The notes: a model not told the origin generated them from the letters alone. DNA of 6,107 nt from Clostridiales bacterium (GCA_007134725.1 SLKF01000238.1:1-6107); one strand, 5' to 3'; counted from the first letter of the stretch, positions 1 to 6,107 are shown. Program-made: numbers and translations.

Positions 1-7
1 TTATTAA

Positions 8-17
8 CCCTCCCTCC
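8..17 (-). promoter_or_regulatory. Ribosome binding site of the off-window gene (probably rpsU)
   Basis: The minus strand reads GGAGGGAGGG followed by TTAATAA up to the window edge. This places a start codon at or just beyond base 1, at ideal spacing of about 7 nt from the second GGAGGG-like block. No coding sequence of that gene is visible. It indicates that another minus-strand gene follows the HIT gene, driven at least partly by the promoter at 84-112. Confidence 0.75.
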
Positions 18-56
18 GATAGCAACCAATGTGCTTTTTCCATAGCGTTTTCGCCA

Positions 57-67
57 TTATGCAAGTG
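57..67 (-). repeat. 11-bp direct repeat, leader copy
   Basis: On the minus strand this reads CACTTGCATAA, identical to the copy at 105-115. It falls about 10-20 bases downstream of the predicted transcription start, in the leader of the gene beyond the left edge. The centre-to-centre distance between the two copies is 48 bp. An 8-base core (CTTGCATA) recurs a third time at 132-139. It may be an operator half of a pair, or chance. Confidence 0.5.
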
Positions 68-83
68 GGATAAACACCTAGTT

Positions 84-112
84 ATTATACCGTACATTTC
101 TTTCTTATGCAA
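84..112 (-). promoter_or_regulatory. Sigma-A-type promoter for the gene beyond the left edge
   Basis: On the minus strand, TTGCAT (107-112, four of six matches to TTGACA) is followed by exactly 17 bp and then a perfect TATAAT (84-89). It lies 55 bp after the HIT stop. Transcription would start near 77 and give a leader of nearly 80 nt before the start codon just outside the window. By synteny in Bacillota the next gene is probably rpsU (ribosomal protein S21), often followed by yqeY; this is inference only. The -35 box is embedded in one copy of an 11-bp direct repeat. Confidence 0.7.
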
Positions 113-115
113 GTG
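105..115 (-). repeat. 11-bp direct repeat, -35 copy
   Basis: The minus strand reads CACTTGCATAA, an exact copy of 57-67. This copy contains the -35 hexamer TTGCAT of the promoter at 84-112. The other, partial copy at 132-139 lies 26 bp further upstream. A repeated -35-like element could simply reflect a degenerate extra promoter, but no good -10 box is found at the correct spacing from the other two copies. Confidence 0.5.
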
Positions 116-167
116 TATTTTTAAATGTCCCTATGCAAGGCTAACAGCTAGGAGAAGACTGCTTTAA

Positions 168-518
168 TTAGCCCGGAGGCCACTGCATAAATCGTCCCCC
201 CAAAAGATGAAAATGAAGATGATTTACGGTTTGTCCACCGTTGTCCTTGCAGTTATTTACCACACGGTAGCCCTTCCCAAGGTCCTTATCATCGGCAATT
301 TGCTGAATGGTTTGAAAAATTTCCGGTAAAAGCTGTTGTTGATCCTCTCGTTTCATCTCTTGAATGTTCGGGATATGTTTTTTTGGAATCACCAGTATAT
401 GGGTCGGGGCTTGAGGATTTACATCTTCAAAGGCCAGTACCTGATCGTTTTCAAAGACCACTTGAGTGTCTATTTCCTTGTTTACAATTTTACAAAAAAT
501 GCAATCCTTAGTAAACAC
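168..518 (-). CDS. hinT: HinT-type histidine-triad (HIT) nucleotide-binding protein
   Basis: Small cytosolic purine nucleoside phosphoramidase of the HIT superfamily, which hydrolyses AMP-lysine-type and other phosphoramidates; the cellular role in bacteria is poorly defined. The 116 residues include the zinc-site-like pair Cys6 and Cys9 in DCIFCKI, the strand HILVIPKKHI (40-49), GGQTVNHLHFHLL with the triad His100, His102 and catalytic His104, and a C-terminal GGRFMQWPPG. That ending is the hallmark of the HINT1/HinT branch rather than the longer Fhit or GalT branches. The stop is TAA at 168-170. The start is uncertain. The only in-frame standard start codon before the conserved region is GTG at 516-518, but its G is also the last base of the GGAGG site (518-522), so spacing is zero. 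The position 8 nt after the site is AAG (507-509), where related proteins would have ATG. It follows mtaB by 9 bp and probably belongs to the prmA transcript. Confidence 0.93.
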   Translation of the reverse strand: MFTKDCIFCKIVNKEIDTQVVFENDQVLAFEDVNPQAPTHILVIPKKHIPNIQEMKREDQQQLLPEIFQTIQQIADDKDLGKGYRVVNNCKDNGGQTVNHLHFHLLGGRFMQWPPG

Positions 519-526
519 CTCCTTTT
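518..526 (-). promoter_or_regulatory. Ribosome binding site of the HIT gene, oddly placed
   Basis: The minus strand reads AAAAGGAGG here, a near-perfect Shine-Dalgarno sequence directly after the mtaB TAG stop (528-530). Its last G is the first base of the GTG at 516-518, so it cannot serve that codon at normal spacing. Eight bases downstream, where a start would be expected, lies AAG (507-509), followed by GAT TGC ATT TTT TGT (DCIFC). The site therefore decides against a simple reading of the GTG as the start. Confidence 0.85.
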
Positions 527-527
527 A

Positions 528-1838
528 CTAACCTATTCGACACCGGGCAAAAAATTCCTTCTTTTCTTCTTTGATATCCAGAATTTTAACTCGGTGTACT
601 TTTTTAGAATAATCCTTGTTCGATACTCCTTTAACCTTAACATAGCGGGTGGTAAATCCGGTACTTATTTTTTCTACCGGGTCAAAGCTCTCAAAGAGAA
701 CTTCTGCAACGGTTCCGATAAAGGATTCCATATATTCTTTTTTCAAGCGCTCTCCCAGGGCGATCAGCTTTTCGCTCCGAAGTTGTTTGATATTGCCCTT
801 AATCTGATCTTTATATTTCGCCGCGGGGGTACCTTTTTTTGGTGAATACTTAAATACATGGATTTCCGAGAATCCTAAAGATTCCACAAGGTTATAAGTA
901 TCCTCAAAGTCTCTATCCGTCTCGCCGGGAAAGCCCACAATCACATCCGTGGTCAGTGCGGGGTTTTCAAAGTACCGTCTTATCAACGTAATTGCCTGAT
1001 CATATTCTTTTTCGGTGTATTTTCGATTCATCCGCTTTAATACGGGATCCGAACCGCTTTGCAATGACAGATGAAAATGGGGACAAAGTTTATCAACCTT
1101 CTGCAACTCTTTTAAGAAGGGTTCGTTTATAAGGTTCGGCTCAAGAGAACTTAACCGGATCCGAAGGATGCCGGGAATCTTATTGATTTCTTGAATAAGC
1201 TCTAAAAAGTAATTTGCCTCGTCTAAATCTTTCCCATAGGAGGCGATATGAATCCCGGTCAGGACCACTTCCTGATAATTGGCCTTTGCCAGACGGTTTA
1301 CTTCTTCTAATACCAATTCCTTGTTTCGGCTACGGATGTTTCCTCTGGCATAGGGAATAATGCAGTAAGTGCAATATTGATTGCAGCCTTCCTGTATTTT
1401 AATAAAGGCTCGGGTTTTTCCTTCGTATTCCGTTAGGGAAAGATCTTCAAATTCATAGACCTGCATAATATCCCCTACAAATTGGCCTCTCCGGTCCTCA
1501 TCTTTGTTCTCCACCAGACGAACAATCTCCTTTCGCCCATGGGTACCAATGACGATATCCACCCCTTCTAAGTTTTCCACTTCCTCCGGGGCCACCTGGG
1601 CATAACAACCGACCACTGCCACCACGGCGTCGGGGTTCATATTTTTCATCTTCCGAATAAACTGTCTTGATTTACGGTCTCCCACATTGGTTACAGTGCA
1701 GGTATTGATTACATACACATCGGCAAAATCCTTATCCGTGACGATTTCGTAATCCGCATTTTTAAAAAGTTCCATCATCGCATGGCTTTCATATTGGTTC
1801 ACCTTACAACCTAGGGTGTGAAATGCTACTTTTTTCAA
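528..1838 (-). CDS. mtaB: MtaB, tRNA t6A37 methylthiotransferase (radical SAM)
   Basis: Two-cluster radical-SAM enzyme that adds a methylthio group to N6-threonylcarbamoyladenosine at tRNA position 37, next to anticodons reading ANN codons (YqeV in B. subtilis). Its 436 residues hold an N-terminal MTTase domain with cluster cysteines at Cys11 (HTLGCKVNQYES), Cys47 (NTCTVTN) and Cys78 (GCYAQ); a radical-SAM domain with CNQYCTYC (Cys152, Cys156, Cys159) followed by IPYARG; and a C-terminal TRAM RNA-binding domain (about 372-436). HTLGCKVNQ, with no MiaB-type features, favours MtaB over MiaB or RimO. The start is TTG at 1836-1838, preceded by AGGAGG with an 8-nt spacer. The first internal ATG codons are residues 21-22, past the essential Cys11, so they cannot be the start. 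The ribosome binding site is formed by the last codons of rsmE, whose stop is 4 bp upstream. Confidence 0.96.
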   Translation of the reverse strand: MKKVAFHTLGCKVNQYESHAMMELFKNADYEIVTDKDFADVYVINTCTVTNVGDRKSRQFIRKMKNMNPDAVVAVVGCYAQVAPEEVENLEGVDIVIGTHGRKEIVRLVENKDEDRRGQFVGDIMQVYEFEDLSLTEYEGKTRAFIKIQEGCNQYCTYCIIPYARGNIRSRNKELVLEEVNRLAKANYQEVVLTGIHIASYGKDLDEANYFLELIQEINKIPGILRIRLSSLEPNLINEPFLKELQKVDKLCPHFHLSLQSGSDPVLKRMNRKYTEKEYDQAITLIRRYFENPALTTDVIVGFPGETDRDFEDTYNLVESLGFSEIHVFKYSPKKGTPAAKYKDQIKGNIKQLRSEKLIALGERLKKEYMESFIGTVAEVLFESFDPVEKISTGFTTRYVKVKGVSNKDYSKKVHRVKILDIKEEKKEFFARCRIG

Positions 1839-1842
1839 TCTT

Positions 1843-2604
1843 TTAACCTCCTAAATCTCCACATTCATATTGCACCATGGTAATCAGTGCAAGACCTGCT
1901 GTCTCCGTACGAAGAATCCTGGGACCCAAGGTTACAGAGTACCCCTTTTTATCTTTAATACTTTTTATTTCTTCTTTTGTAAAGCCCCCCTCTGGTCCGA
2001 CCCATAGGCCGATGGAACGTAGAGAAGACTTTTGATCCTGATCTTTATTAATAAATGGGACATCCTTTAATCCCGTTTTTTTCTCATCTTCATAAGCGAC
2101 CACTTGCCCTTCTTCTGAAAGATTAACCATTGCCTCGTTAAATTCCATCGGTAGAGTTACCCTTGGAATTATTAAGCGTTTGCTTTGCTTTGCCGCTTCA
2201 TAGGCAATCTTTTGCCAACGCTCCTGCTTTTTAAGCTGATCTTTTTCCGTTTTTAGTTGCACCACGGAGCGTTCATTCATCACCGGAACAATTCGGTAAA
2301 CCCCTAGTTCCACGGCTTTTTGAATAATCAATTCCATTTTCGAAGCCTTAGGGAGGCCTTGATAAAGAGTGATTTTCAAGGGGGATTCCCGTAGTGTATC
2401 CGAAGGCTCTAGAAGTTTTACTTGATGGCTTTTCCCTTCTAGAGTCATTATTTCACCTAAGTACTCCTGTTCTTCTCCCACTACAACTTCAATGGTATTT
2501 CCTACCTTTAAACGAAGTACCTTTTCCAAATGTTTTGCATCGTCCCCCGTAATGAAGGCGATGTTATCCCGCACATGGGATTTTTCCACAAAGAATCGAT
2601 GCAT
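1843..2604 (-). CDS. rsmE: RsmE, 16S rRNA m3U1498 methyltransferase
   Basis: SPOUT-class methyltransferase that makes N3-methyluridine at position 1498 (E. coli numbering) of 16S rRNA, in the decoding region of the small subunit. With the start chosen here it has 253 residues, normal for the family. The N-terminal PUA-like RNA-binding domain opens with MHRFFVE and contains DDAKHLEKVLRLKVG. The C-terminal trefoil-knot domain carries the two SAM-binding signatures VGPEGGFTKEEI (from about 202) and LGPRILRTETAGLAL (from about 226). The start ATG at 2602-2604 is preceded by AAGGAGG with a 7-nt spacer. A longer in-frame start at 2643 would overlap prmA by 37 bp and add 13 residues the family lacks, so I reject it. 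The ribosome binding site lies inside the last codons of prmA and only 2 bp separate the genes, which suggests translational coupling. Confidence 0.97.
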   Translation of the reverse strand: MHRFFVEKSHVRDNIAFITGDDAKHLEKVLRLKVGNTIEVVVGEEQEYLGEIMTLEGKSHQVKLLEPSDTLRESPLKITLYQGLPKASKMELIIQKAVELGVYRIVPVMNERSVVQLKTEKDQLKKQERWQKIAYEAAKQSKRLIIPRVTLPMEFNEAMVNLSEEGQVVAYEDEKKTGLKDVPFINKDQDQKSSLRSIGLWVGPEGGFTKEEIKSIKDKKGYSVTLGPRILRTETAGLALITMVQYECGDLGG

Positions 2605-2606
2605 CC

Positions 2607-3551
2607 CTATGCCTCCTTCAAGCGACCGTAAAGGGCTGCCCATTCGCCTTTTTCAACGGTTTTATATACTTCAATATTTTGAGTCTTTAATGCTTTTTTC
2701 ACCGGCTCGATTTTTTCTAAAATAATTCCTGAGGTAATCAATGTACCGGAAGACTTCAAATAATGTTGAAAATCCGGTGCCATGGTAATGATCACGTCGG
2801 CAATGATATTGACCACAATGATATCCCCTTTTTCATCAATGTTATCCATTAGATTCCCATGATACACCGATACCAGATCCGTCACATGGTTATTCTCAAT
2901 ATTCTCTCGAGCGACACCCACCGCTACTTCATCGAAATCCACAGCAACCACTTTTTTTGCCCCGAGTTTCGCAGCTACAACCCCTAGGATTCCACTACCA
3001 CATCCGATATCAAAAACCAGATCCTCTTTGGTTACCACTTCTTCTAAAGCTTCGATGCACATGGTGGTGGTTTCATGGGTTCCGGTACCGAAAGCCATAC
3101 CGGGGTTCATTTCAATTACAATGTCTCCGGGCTTTTTTTCGTAGTCTTCCCATTCGGGCTTGATAATAATATGTTTTCCGATTCTTGTGGGCTTATAGTA
3201 CTGCTTCCAGGTATTACTCCAGTCTTCATCCTTTACTTCTTTGGTTTCCACTGTTCCGTCCCCGATATCCAGACCGTAATGAGGAAGGTATGCAATGGAG
3301 TGCTTAATCAGTTGAATTTCATCCATAACTCCTTCGGTTTTGGGTAAATACCCTTTAATCAGTGCCCCTTCAAAGTCAAAGGTGTAGACCTCTTCTTCTA
3401 CATAATCCCAGTTCTTTTGATCCTGATTGACAAAATCAAAATCCTTAGGATCTTCAATCACAACCCCTTTCACCCCAGCATCGTAAAGAATATTAGCCAC
3501 CGCTTCCGTGGCTTCTGTAGTTGTTTTAATGGTCAGTTCCATCCATTCCAC
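2607..3551 (-). CDS. prmA: PrmA, ribosomal protein L11 methyltransferase
   Basis: S-adenosylmethionine-dependent methyltransferase that methylates lysines and the N-terminus of ribosomal protein L11 in the cytosol. The 314-residue length is normal for Bacillota. An N-terminal L11-recognition domain (about 1-110) is followed by a class I methyltransferase fold with the PrmA block NPGMAFGTGTHETT (149-162), the SAM-binding glycine loop DIGCGSGILG (181-190), the acidic strand end VVAVDFD (201-207), and NIIADVI (248-254) in the place of the substrate loop. The start is GTG at 3549-3551, which gives the family-typical (M)EWMELTIKT. An in-frame TGA lies 15 bases upstream, so it cannot begin earlier. 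The GAGG ribosome binding site lies 10 nt away, and the ATG three codons inside would be too far from it. It is the first gene of a tight cluster, and rsmE starts 2 bp after its stop. Confidence 0.97.
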   Translation of the reverse strand: MEWMELTIKTTTEATEAVANILYDAGVKGVVIEDPKDFDFVNQDQKNWDYVEEEVYTFDFEGALIKGYLPKTEGVMDEIQLIKHSIAYLPHYGLDIGDGTVETKEVKDEDWSNTWKQYYKPTRIGKHIIIKPEWEDYEKKPGDIVIEMNPGMAFGTGTHETTTMCIEALEEVVTKEDLVFDIGCGSGILGVVAAKLGAKKVVAVDFDEVAVGVARENIENNHVTDLVSVYHGNLMDNIDEKGDIIVVNIIADVIITMAPDFQHYLKSSGTLITSGIILEKIEPVKKALKTQNIEVYKTVEKGEWAALYGRLKEA

Positions 3552-3582
3552 TTCATCACATCCTCATTAGTCTTTGATTTTT

Positions 3583-3612
3583 ATTATAACCGATTTTTAA
3601 GGTTTAGGGCAA
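3583..3612 (-). promoter_or_regulatory. Sigma-A-type promoter for prmA
   Basis: On the minus strand, TTGCCC (3607-3612, four of six matches to TTGACA) is followed by an 18-bp spacer and a perfect TATAAT (3583-3588). Transcription would begin near 3576 and leave a leader of about 25 nt before the prmA GTG. It sits just after the dnaJ terminator-like hairpin, so it would express prmA-rsmE-mtaB-HIT independently of heat-shock control. No CIRCE operator (TTAGCACTC-N9-GAGTGCTAA) overlaps it. Confidence 0.65.
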
Positions 3613-3690
3613 CCGCAACTCCACGATCTATACTGTACCTTGCTTTCACAGATGAGTTCCCTATAAAATCCAAAGGGTTTTTAACTATAG

Positions 3691-3715
3691 AAAAATCACT
3701 CCTGGAGAGTGATTT
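3691..3715 (-). terminator. Probable rho-independent terminator after dnaJ
   Basis: A 9-bp perfect inverted repeat (arms 3707-3715 and 3693-3701, loop 3702-3706), read on the minus strand as AAATCACTC, TCCAG, GAGTGATTT. The run of five T (part in the stem, part after it) is followed by C and T. It lies 45 nt downstream of the dnaJ stop and upstream of the prmA promoter, the expected place to end the dnaK-dnaJ transcript. The stem is only moderately GC-rich and the T-run is short, so some readthrough into prmA is plausible. Weaker pairing of flanking CATAGG and CTATAG sequences could extend the stem with a bulge. Confidence 0.6.
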
Positions 3716-3759
3716 CCTATGGGTTTTATTCAACTTTGAATGAAAATCTTATCCTATAC

Positions 3760-4887
3760 TTAGGTAAGCATATCCTTAACCTTATCGATAAAGGATTTTC
3801 GTTGTTCATGCACTTCTTCTCCGCTTTCCTTGGCAAATTCCTTTAGTAAATCTTTTTGCTTTGTAGAAAGTTTTTTCGGCACCTCCACGGTTACCCGAAT
3901 GTACTGATCTCCTTTTCCATATCCATGGGGATTGACAATTCCTTTGTTTTTCAATCTAAATACCGTACCGCTTTGGGTACCTTCCGGCATTTTATATTTT
4001 ACTTTACCTTCCAAAGTCGGTACTTCCAGATCATCCCCAAGGGCGGCCTGAGCAAAAGTAATGGGCATTTCGCAGATGACGTTATCCCCTTCCCGTTTAA
4101 ACAGGTTATGGGATTTTACCCGTATAACAATGTATAGATCTCCGTGGGGACCGCCTTTTGTTCCAGGCTCTCCGTAACCTCTAAGAGGAATGACGGATTC
4201 GTTGTCCACCCCTGCAGGTATTTTCACATTGATTTTCTTTTCTTTTTGTACTTTCCCATTTCCATGGCAGGTGTTACATTTTTCTTCGATGATCTTTCCC
4301 TCTCCACCACATTTGTTACAGGTACGCACGTTTACAATTTGTCCAAGTGGCGTATTTTGGGCATATTTAACTTCTCCAGTACCGTTACACTCAGAACATT
4401 TTTTCGCATCCGTACCCGGTTTCGCACCACTACCGTCACAGGTTTTGCAGTTTTCCTGACGGTAAAACTTAATTTCCTTTTCAACCCCAAAGGCCGCTTC
4501 TTCAAAAGTAACGGTTACCTGTTGTTGTATATCCGCACCTTTTCTCGGTCCTTGTCGTCGGGACCTTCCTGAGGAAAATCCGCCACCGAACATATCAAAA
4601 ATATCCGAGAAGATATCGTCAAATCCTCCGCCGCTAAATCCACCGCCACCGGCCGCTCTCGGATCTACTCCTGCATGACCAAACTGGTCATACCGTTGCC
4701 GTTTTTCCGCGGAACTGAGGATTTCATAAGCCTCACTGGCCTCGCGAAATTTTTCTTCGGATTCTTTACTATCGGGATTACGGTCCGGGTGATGTTTCAT
4801 GGCCATCTTCCGATAAGCCTTTTTGATCTCTTTTTCATCGGCATTTTTATCCACACCCAGAACCTCATAATAGTCTCGCTTACTCAC
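3760..4887 (-). CDS. dnaJ: DnaJ (Hsp40) co-chaperone
   Basis: Type I Hsp40 that delivers unfolded proteins to DnaK and stimulates its ATPase. The complete protein has 375 residues, the usual bacterial size. It contains a J domain (about 4-68) with HPD at 33-35; a Gly/Phe-rich linker (about 80-107); a zinc-binding domain with four CxxCxGxG repeats starting at Cys147, Cys164, Cys190 and Cys204; and two C-terminal substrate-binding beta domains. No key residue is missing. The start is GTG at 4885-4887, giving (M)[10 protein letters not shown], preceded by AAAGGTGG with a 7-nt spacer. The frame stays open 29 codons further upstream to another GTG at 4974, but that stretch has no suitably placed ribosome binding site and does not resemble DnaJ. 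dnaJ probably shares the dnaK transcript, since I see no convincing promoter in the 158-bp gap. Its stop is TAA at 3760-3762. Confidence 0.98.
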   Translation of the reverse strand: MSKRDYYEVLGVDKNADEKEIKKAYRKMAMKHHPDRNPDSKESEEKFREASEAYEILSSAEKRQRYDQFGHAGVDPRAAGGGGFSGGGFDDIFSDIFDMFGGGFSSGRSRRQGPRKGADIQQQVTVTFEEAAFGVEKEIKFYRQENCKTCDGSGAKPGTDAKKCSECNGTGEVKYAQNTPLGQIVNVRTCNKCGGEGKIIEEKCNTCHGNGKVQKEKKINVKIPAGVDNESVIPLRGYGEPGTKGGPHGDLYIVIRVKSHNLFKREGDNVICEMPITFAQAALGDDLEVPTLEGKVKYKMPEGTQSGTVFRLKNKGIVNPHGYGKGDQYIRVTVEVPKKLSTKQKDLLKEFAKESGEEVHEQRKSFIDKVKDMLT

Positions 4888-4987
4888 CTTTGCACCACCT
4901 TTCTGTATTTCAGATGAAAAATTTCCACGTTCCCTGCCGGTTTTAGGCGAAGGAGTTATCGGAAAATGAATCACCCTCCATGAATGC

Positions 4988-5011
4988 TAAGGGCACCCGG
5001 AGGTGCCCTTA
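4988..5011 (-). other. Strong intercistronic hairpin between dnaK and dnaJ
   Basis: A perfect 10-bp inverted repeat (4988-4997 with 5002-5011, core GGGCACC/GGTGCCC) around a 4-base loop, starting about 35 nt after the dnaK stop. In the dnaK-dnaJ mRNA one more G-U pair can close the base and the loop reads UCCG. On the minus strand the 3' arm is followed by AGCATTCATGG, which has no U-tract, so this is not a good intrinsic terminator for dnaK. On the plus strand the flank is more T-rich, but no plus-strand gene would need terminating. The likeliest role, which is inference, is a barrier to 3' exonucleases that stabilises dnaK mRNA relative to dnaJ, or a partial terminator or processing site. 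Confidence 0.75.
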
Positions 5012-5045
5012 AGTTTCATTTTATTATTGTCGTATAGTATTGTTA

Positions 5046-6107
5046 TTATTTTTCGTCCTTCTTATCGTCGCTTTTTTCTTCATCATCGACTTCTTCATAC
5101 TCTGCATCTACCACGTTATCGTCTGTGGCACCTTGATCTCCGCCTTCTTGACCTTGAGCCTCTCCTTGTTGCTGAGCATCTTTATACATTTTCTCAGAAA
5201 CACTGTGGAAAGCTTTATTAACACTTTCAATAGCGGCTTTCATCTCTTCCACATTATCCTCTTCTTTGGCCTTTTTCAGCTTATCCAGTTCCTCCACCAC
5301 TTGGGCCTTTTCTTCGTCGCTGATCTTATCTTTTGCTTCTTCCAGACCCTTTTCGATTTGGTAAATCAGAGAATCTGCTTGGTTTTTCGTTTCGATAGAT
5401 TCTTTTTTCTTCTTATCTTCTTCTTCAAACTTCTCCGCGTCTTTGATCTTTTGTTCCACTTCTTCTTCAGATAGGTTGCTGGATGAAGTAATGGTAATCT
5501 TTTGTTCTTTACCGGTTCCAAGATCCTTGGCGGAAACGTTTACAATACCGTTGGCATCGATATCGAAGGTTACCTCAATTTGTGGTACTCCCCGTGGTGC
5601 CGGTGGGATATCGGTTAACTGGAATCTTCCTAAAGTAGAGTTATCCGCTGCCATTTGACGTTCCCCTTGCAATACATGAATATCTACTGCGGTTTGGTTA
5701 TCCGCTGCGGTAGAGAATGTTTGGCTTTTCTTTGTAGGAATTGTAGTATTTCGCTCAATTAACTGAGTAAATACACCACCTAAGGTTTCAATTCCTAGGG
5801 ATAGTGGCGTTACGTCAAGAAGTAGTACGTCTTTTACGTCACCGGTTAATACGCCTGCTTGAATGGCAGCACCTAGAGCTACACACTCGTCTGGATTGAT
5901 ACCTTTATGGGGTTCTTTGTTGGTAATTTTTTTCACTGCATCTTGTACCGCAGGAATACGAGTGGATCCTCCCACAAGAATTACCTTATCAAGATCATTA
6001 TTAGTAAGGTCCGCGTCTTTTAAGGCTTTTTTCATAGGCTCAATGGTTTTTTCCACTAAATGATGGGTCAGCTCATCAAACTTTGCTCGGGTAAGGTTCA
6101 TATCCAA
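5046..6107 (-). CDS. dnaK: DnaK (Hsp70) molecular chaperone, C-terminal part
   Basis: Cytosolic Hsp70 chaperone that binds exposed hydrophobic peptides in an ATP-dependent cycle driven by DnaJ and GrpE. The gene runs off the right edge. The 353 visible residues hold the end of the ATPase domain with the nucleotide-binding motif [11 protein letters not shown] (visible residues 45-55), the hydrophobic interdomain linker VLLLDVTP (94-101), and the beta-sandwich substrate-binding domain with the family blocks [29 protein letters not shown] and [13 protein letters not shown] lysine/glutamate-rich helical lid follows, then a Gln/Gly-rich stretch and the acidic tail with [12 protein letters not shown] typical of bacterial DnaK. 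Judged by the usual length of about 610 residues, roughly the first 260 are missing. The stop is TAA at 5046-5048. The next gene is dnaJ, 158 bp downstream, with a strong hairpin between them. grpE and hrcA would be expected upstream but are not visible. No defects are seen in the visible part. Confidence 0.99.
   Translation of the reverse strand: MDMNLTRAKFDELTHHLVEKTIEPMKKALKDADLTNNDLDKVILVGGSTRIPAVQDAVKKITNKEPHKGINPDECVALGAAIQAGVLTGDVKDVLLLDVTPLSLGIETLGGVFTQLIERNTTIPTKKSQTFSTAADNQTAVDIHVLQGERQMAADNSTLGRFQLTDIPPAPRGVPQIEVTFDIDANGIVNVSAKDLGTGKEQKITITSSSNLSEEEVEQKIKDAEKFEEEDKKKKESIETKNQADSLIYQIEKGLEEAKDKISDEEKAQVVEELDKLKKAKEEDNVEEMKAAIESVNKAFHSVSEKMYKDAQQQGEAQGQEGGDQGATDDNVVDAEYEEVDDEEKSDDKKDEK

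Noticed and set aside
121..167. Possible terminator directly after the HIT gene (AGCAG with CTGTT)
   Set aside because: The stem is only 5 bp with a wobble pair and an 11-base loop, and no T-tract follows.
336..845. Plus-strand open frame of 169 codons opposite the HIT gene and mtaB
   Set aside because: It is antisense to two well-conserved genes, is Phe/Leu-rich as expected of a shadow frame, and crosses the gene boundary without its own signals.
2605..2643. Longer RsmE start at ATG 2641-2643
   Set aside because: It overlaps the end of prmA, adds residues before the conserved MHRFFVE, and the strong AAGGAGG is placed for the ATG at 2602-2604.
3693..3715. Possible CIRCE (HrcA) operator: arms end in CACTC and GAGTG as in CIRCE
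   Set aside because: The spacer is 5 bases, not 9, and only six of nine arm positions match. The position after dnaJ with a T-run fits a terminator better.
4888..4974. 29-codon N-terminal extension of DnaJ from a GTG at 4974
   Set aside because: The extension has no ribosome binding site at usable spacing and no resemblance to DnaJ. The GTG at 4885-4887 has a good site and yields the canonical N-terminus and 375-residue length.
4921..4975. Imperfect palindrome TTTCC...GGAAA upstream of dnaJ, possibly a small repeat element
   Set aside because: Only short, interrupted pairings are present, with no target duplication and no second copy in the window.
4981..5020. Ten-codon frame MKLKGTSGCP spanning the dnaK-dnaJ hairpin
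   Set aside because: It has no ribosome binding site, and its composition is explained by the inverted repeat itself.
5040..5474. Plus-strand open frame with apparently hydrophobic Phe/Leu-rich segments, like a membrane protein
   Set aside because: It is the reverse complement of the Lys/Glu-rich DnaK lid and tail; GAA and AAG codons read backwards give TTC and CTT. It is not a gene.

Overview
The window carries the end of the dnaK heat-shock locus and the RNA/ribosome-modification genes that follow it. All genes lie on the minus strand, so they read from right to left. The low-to-moderate GC content, strong AGGAGG-type ribosome binding sites, sigma-A-like promoters and the order dnaK-dnaJ-prmA-rsmE-mtaB-HIT point to Bacillota, most likely a Clostridia lineage. 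The order also matches the Bacillus subtilis dnaK locus up to mtaB (yqeV). Nothing indicates a phage, transposon, CRISPR array or other mobile DNA.

Layout in the direction of transcription: the C-terminal 353 codons of dnaK (5046-6107, N-terminus beyond the right edge); a 158-bp gap with a strong GC-rich hairpin that has no U-tract (4988-5011); dnaJ (3760-4887, GTG start); a 208-bp gap with an intrinsic-terminator-like hairpin (3691-3715) followed by a sigma-A-like promoter (3583-3612); then a tight cluster of prmA (GTG start), rsmE (ATG, 2 bp after prmA), mtaB (TTG start, 4 bp after rsmE) and a HinT-type HIT protein gene (9 bp after mtaB at most). The last 167 bases hold a second promoter with a perfect TATAAT box, short direct repeats around it, and a strong ribosome binding site at the very edge for a gene outside the window. 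By synteny that gene is probably rpsU, but it is not seen.

Functionally, DnaK and DnaJ are the Hsp70/Hsp40 folding pair. PrmA methylates ribosomal protein L11, RsmE methylates 16S rRNA, and MtaB methylthiolates t6A37 in tRNA, so the second cluster is a translation-apparatus modification set. Here it appears to have its own housekeeping promoter.

This is an ordinary housekeeping region and I see no evidence of a new biological system. The points that deserve a second look are the start of the HIT gene, where the ribosome binding site overlaps the only available GTG and the ideal start position is AAG; the repeat-flanked promoter and short leader at the left edge; and the two intergenic hairpins that appear to divide the locus into separate expression units.
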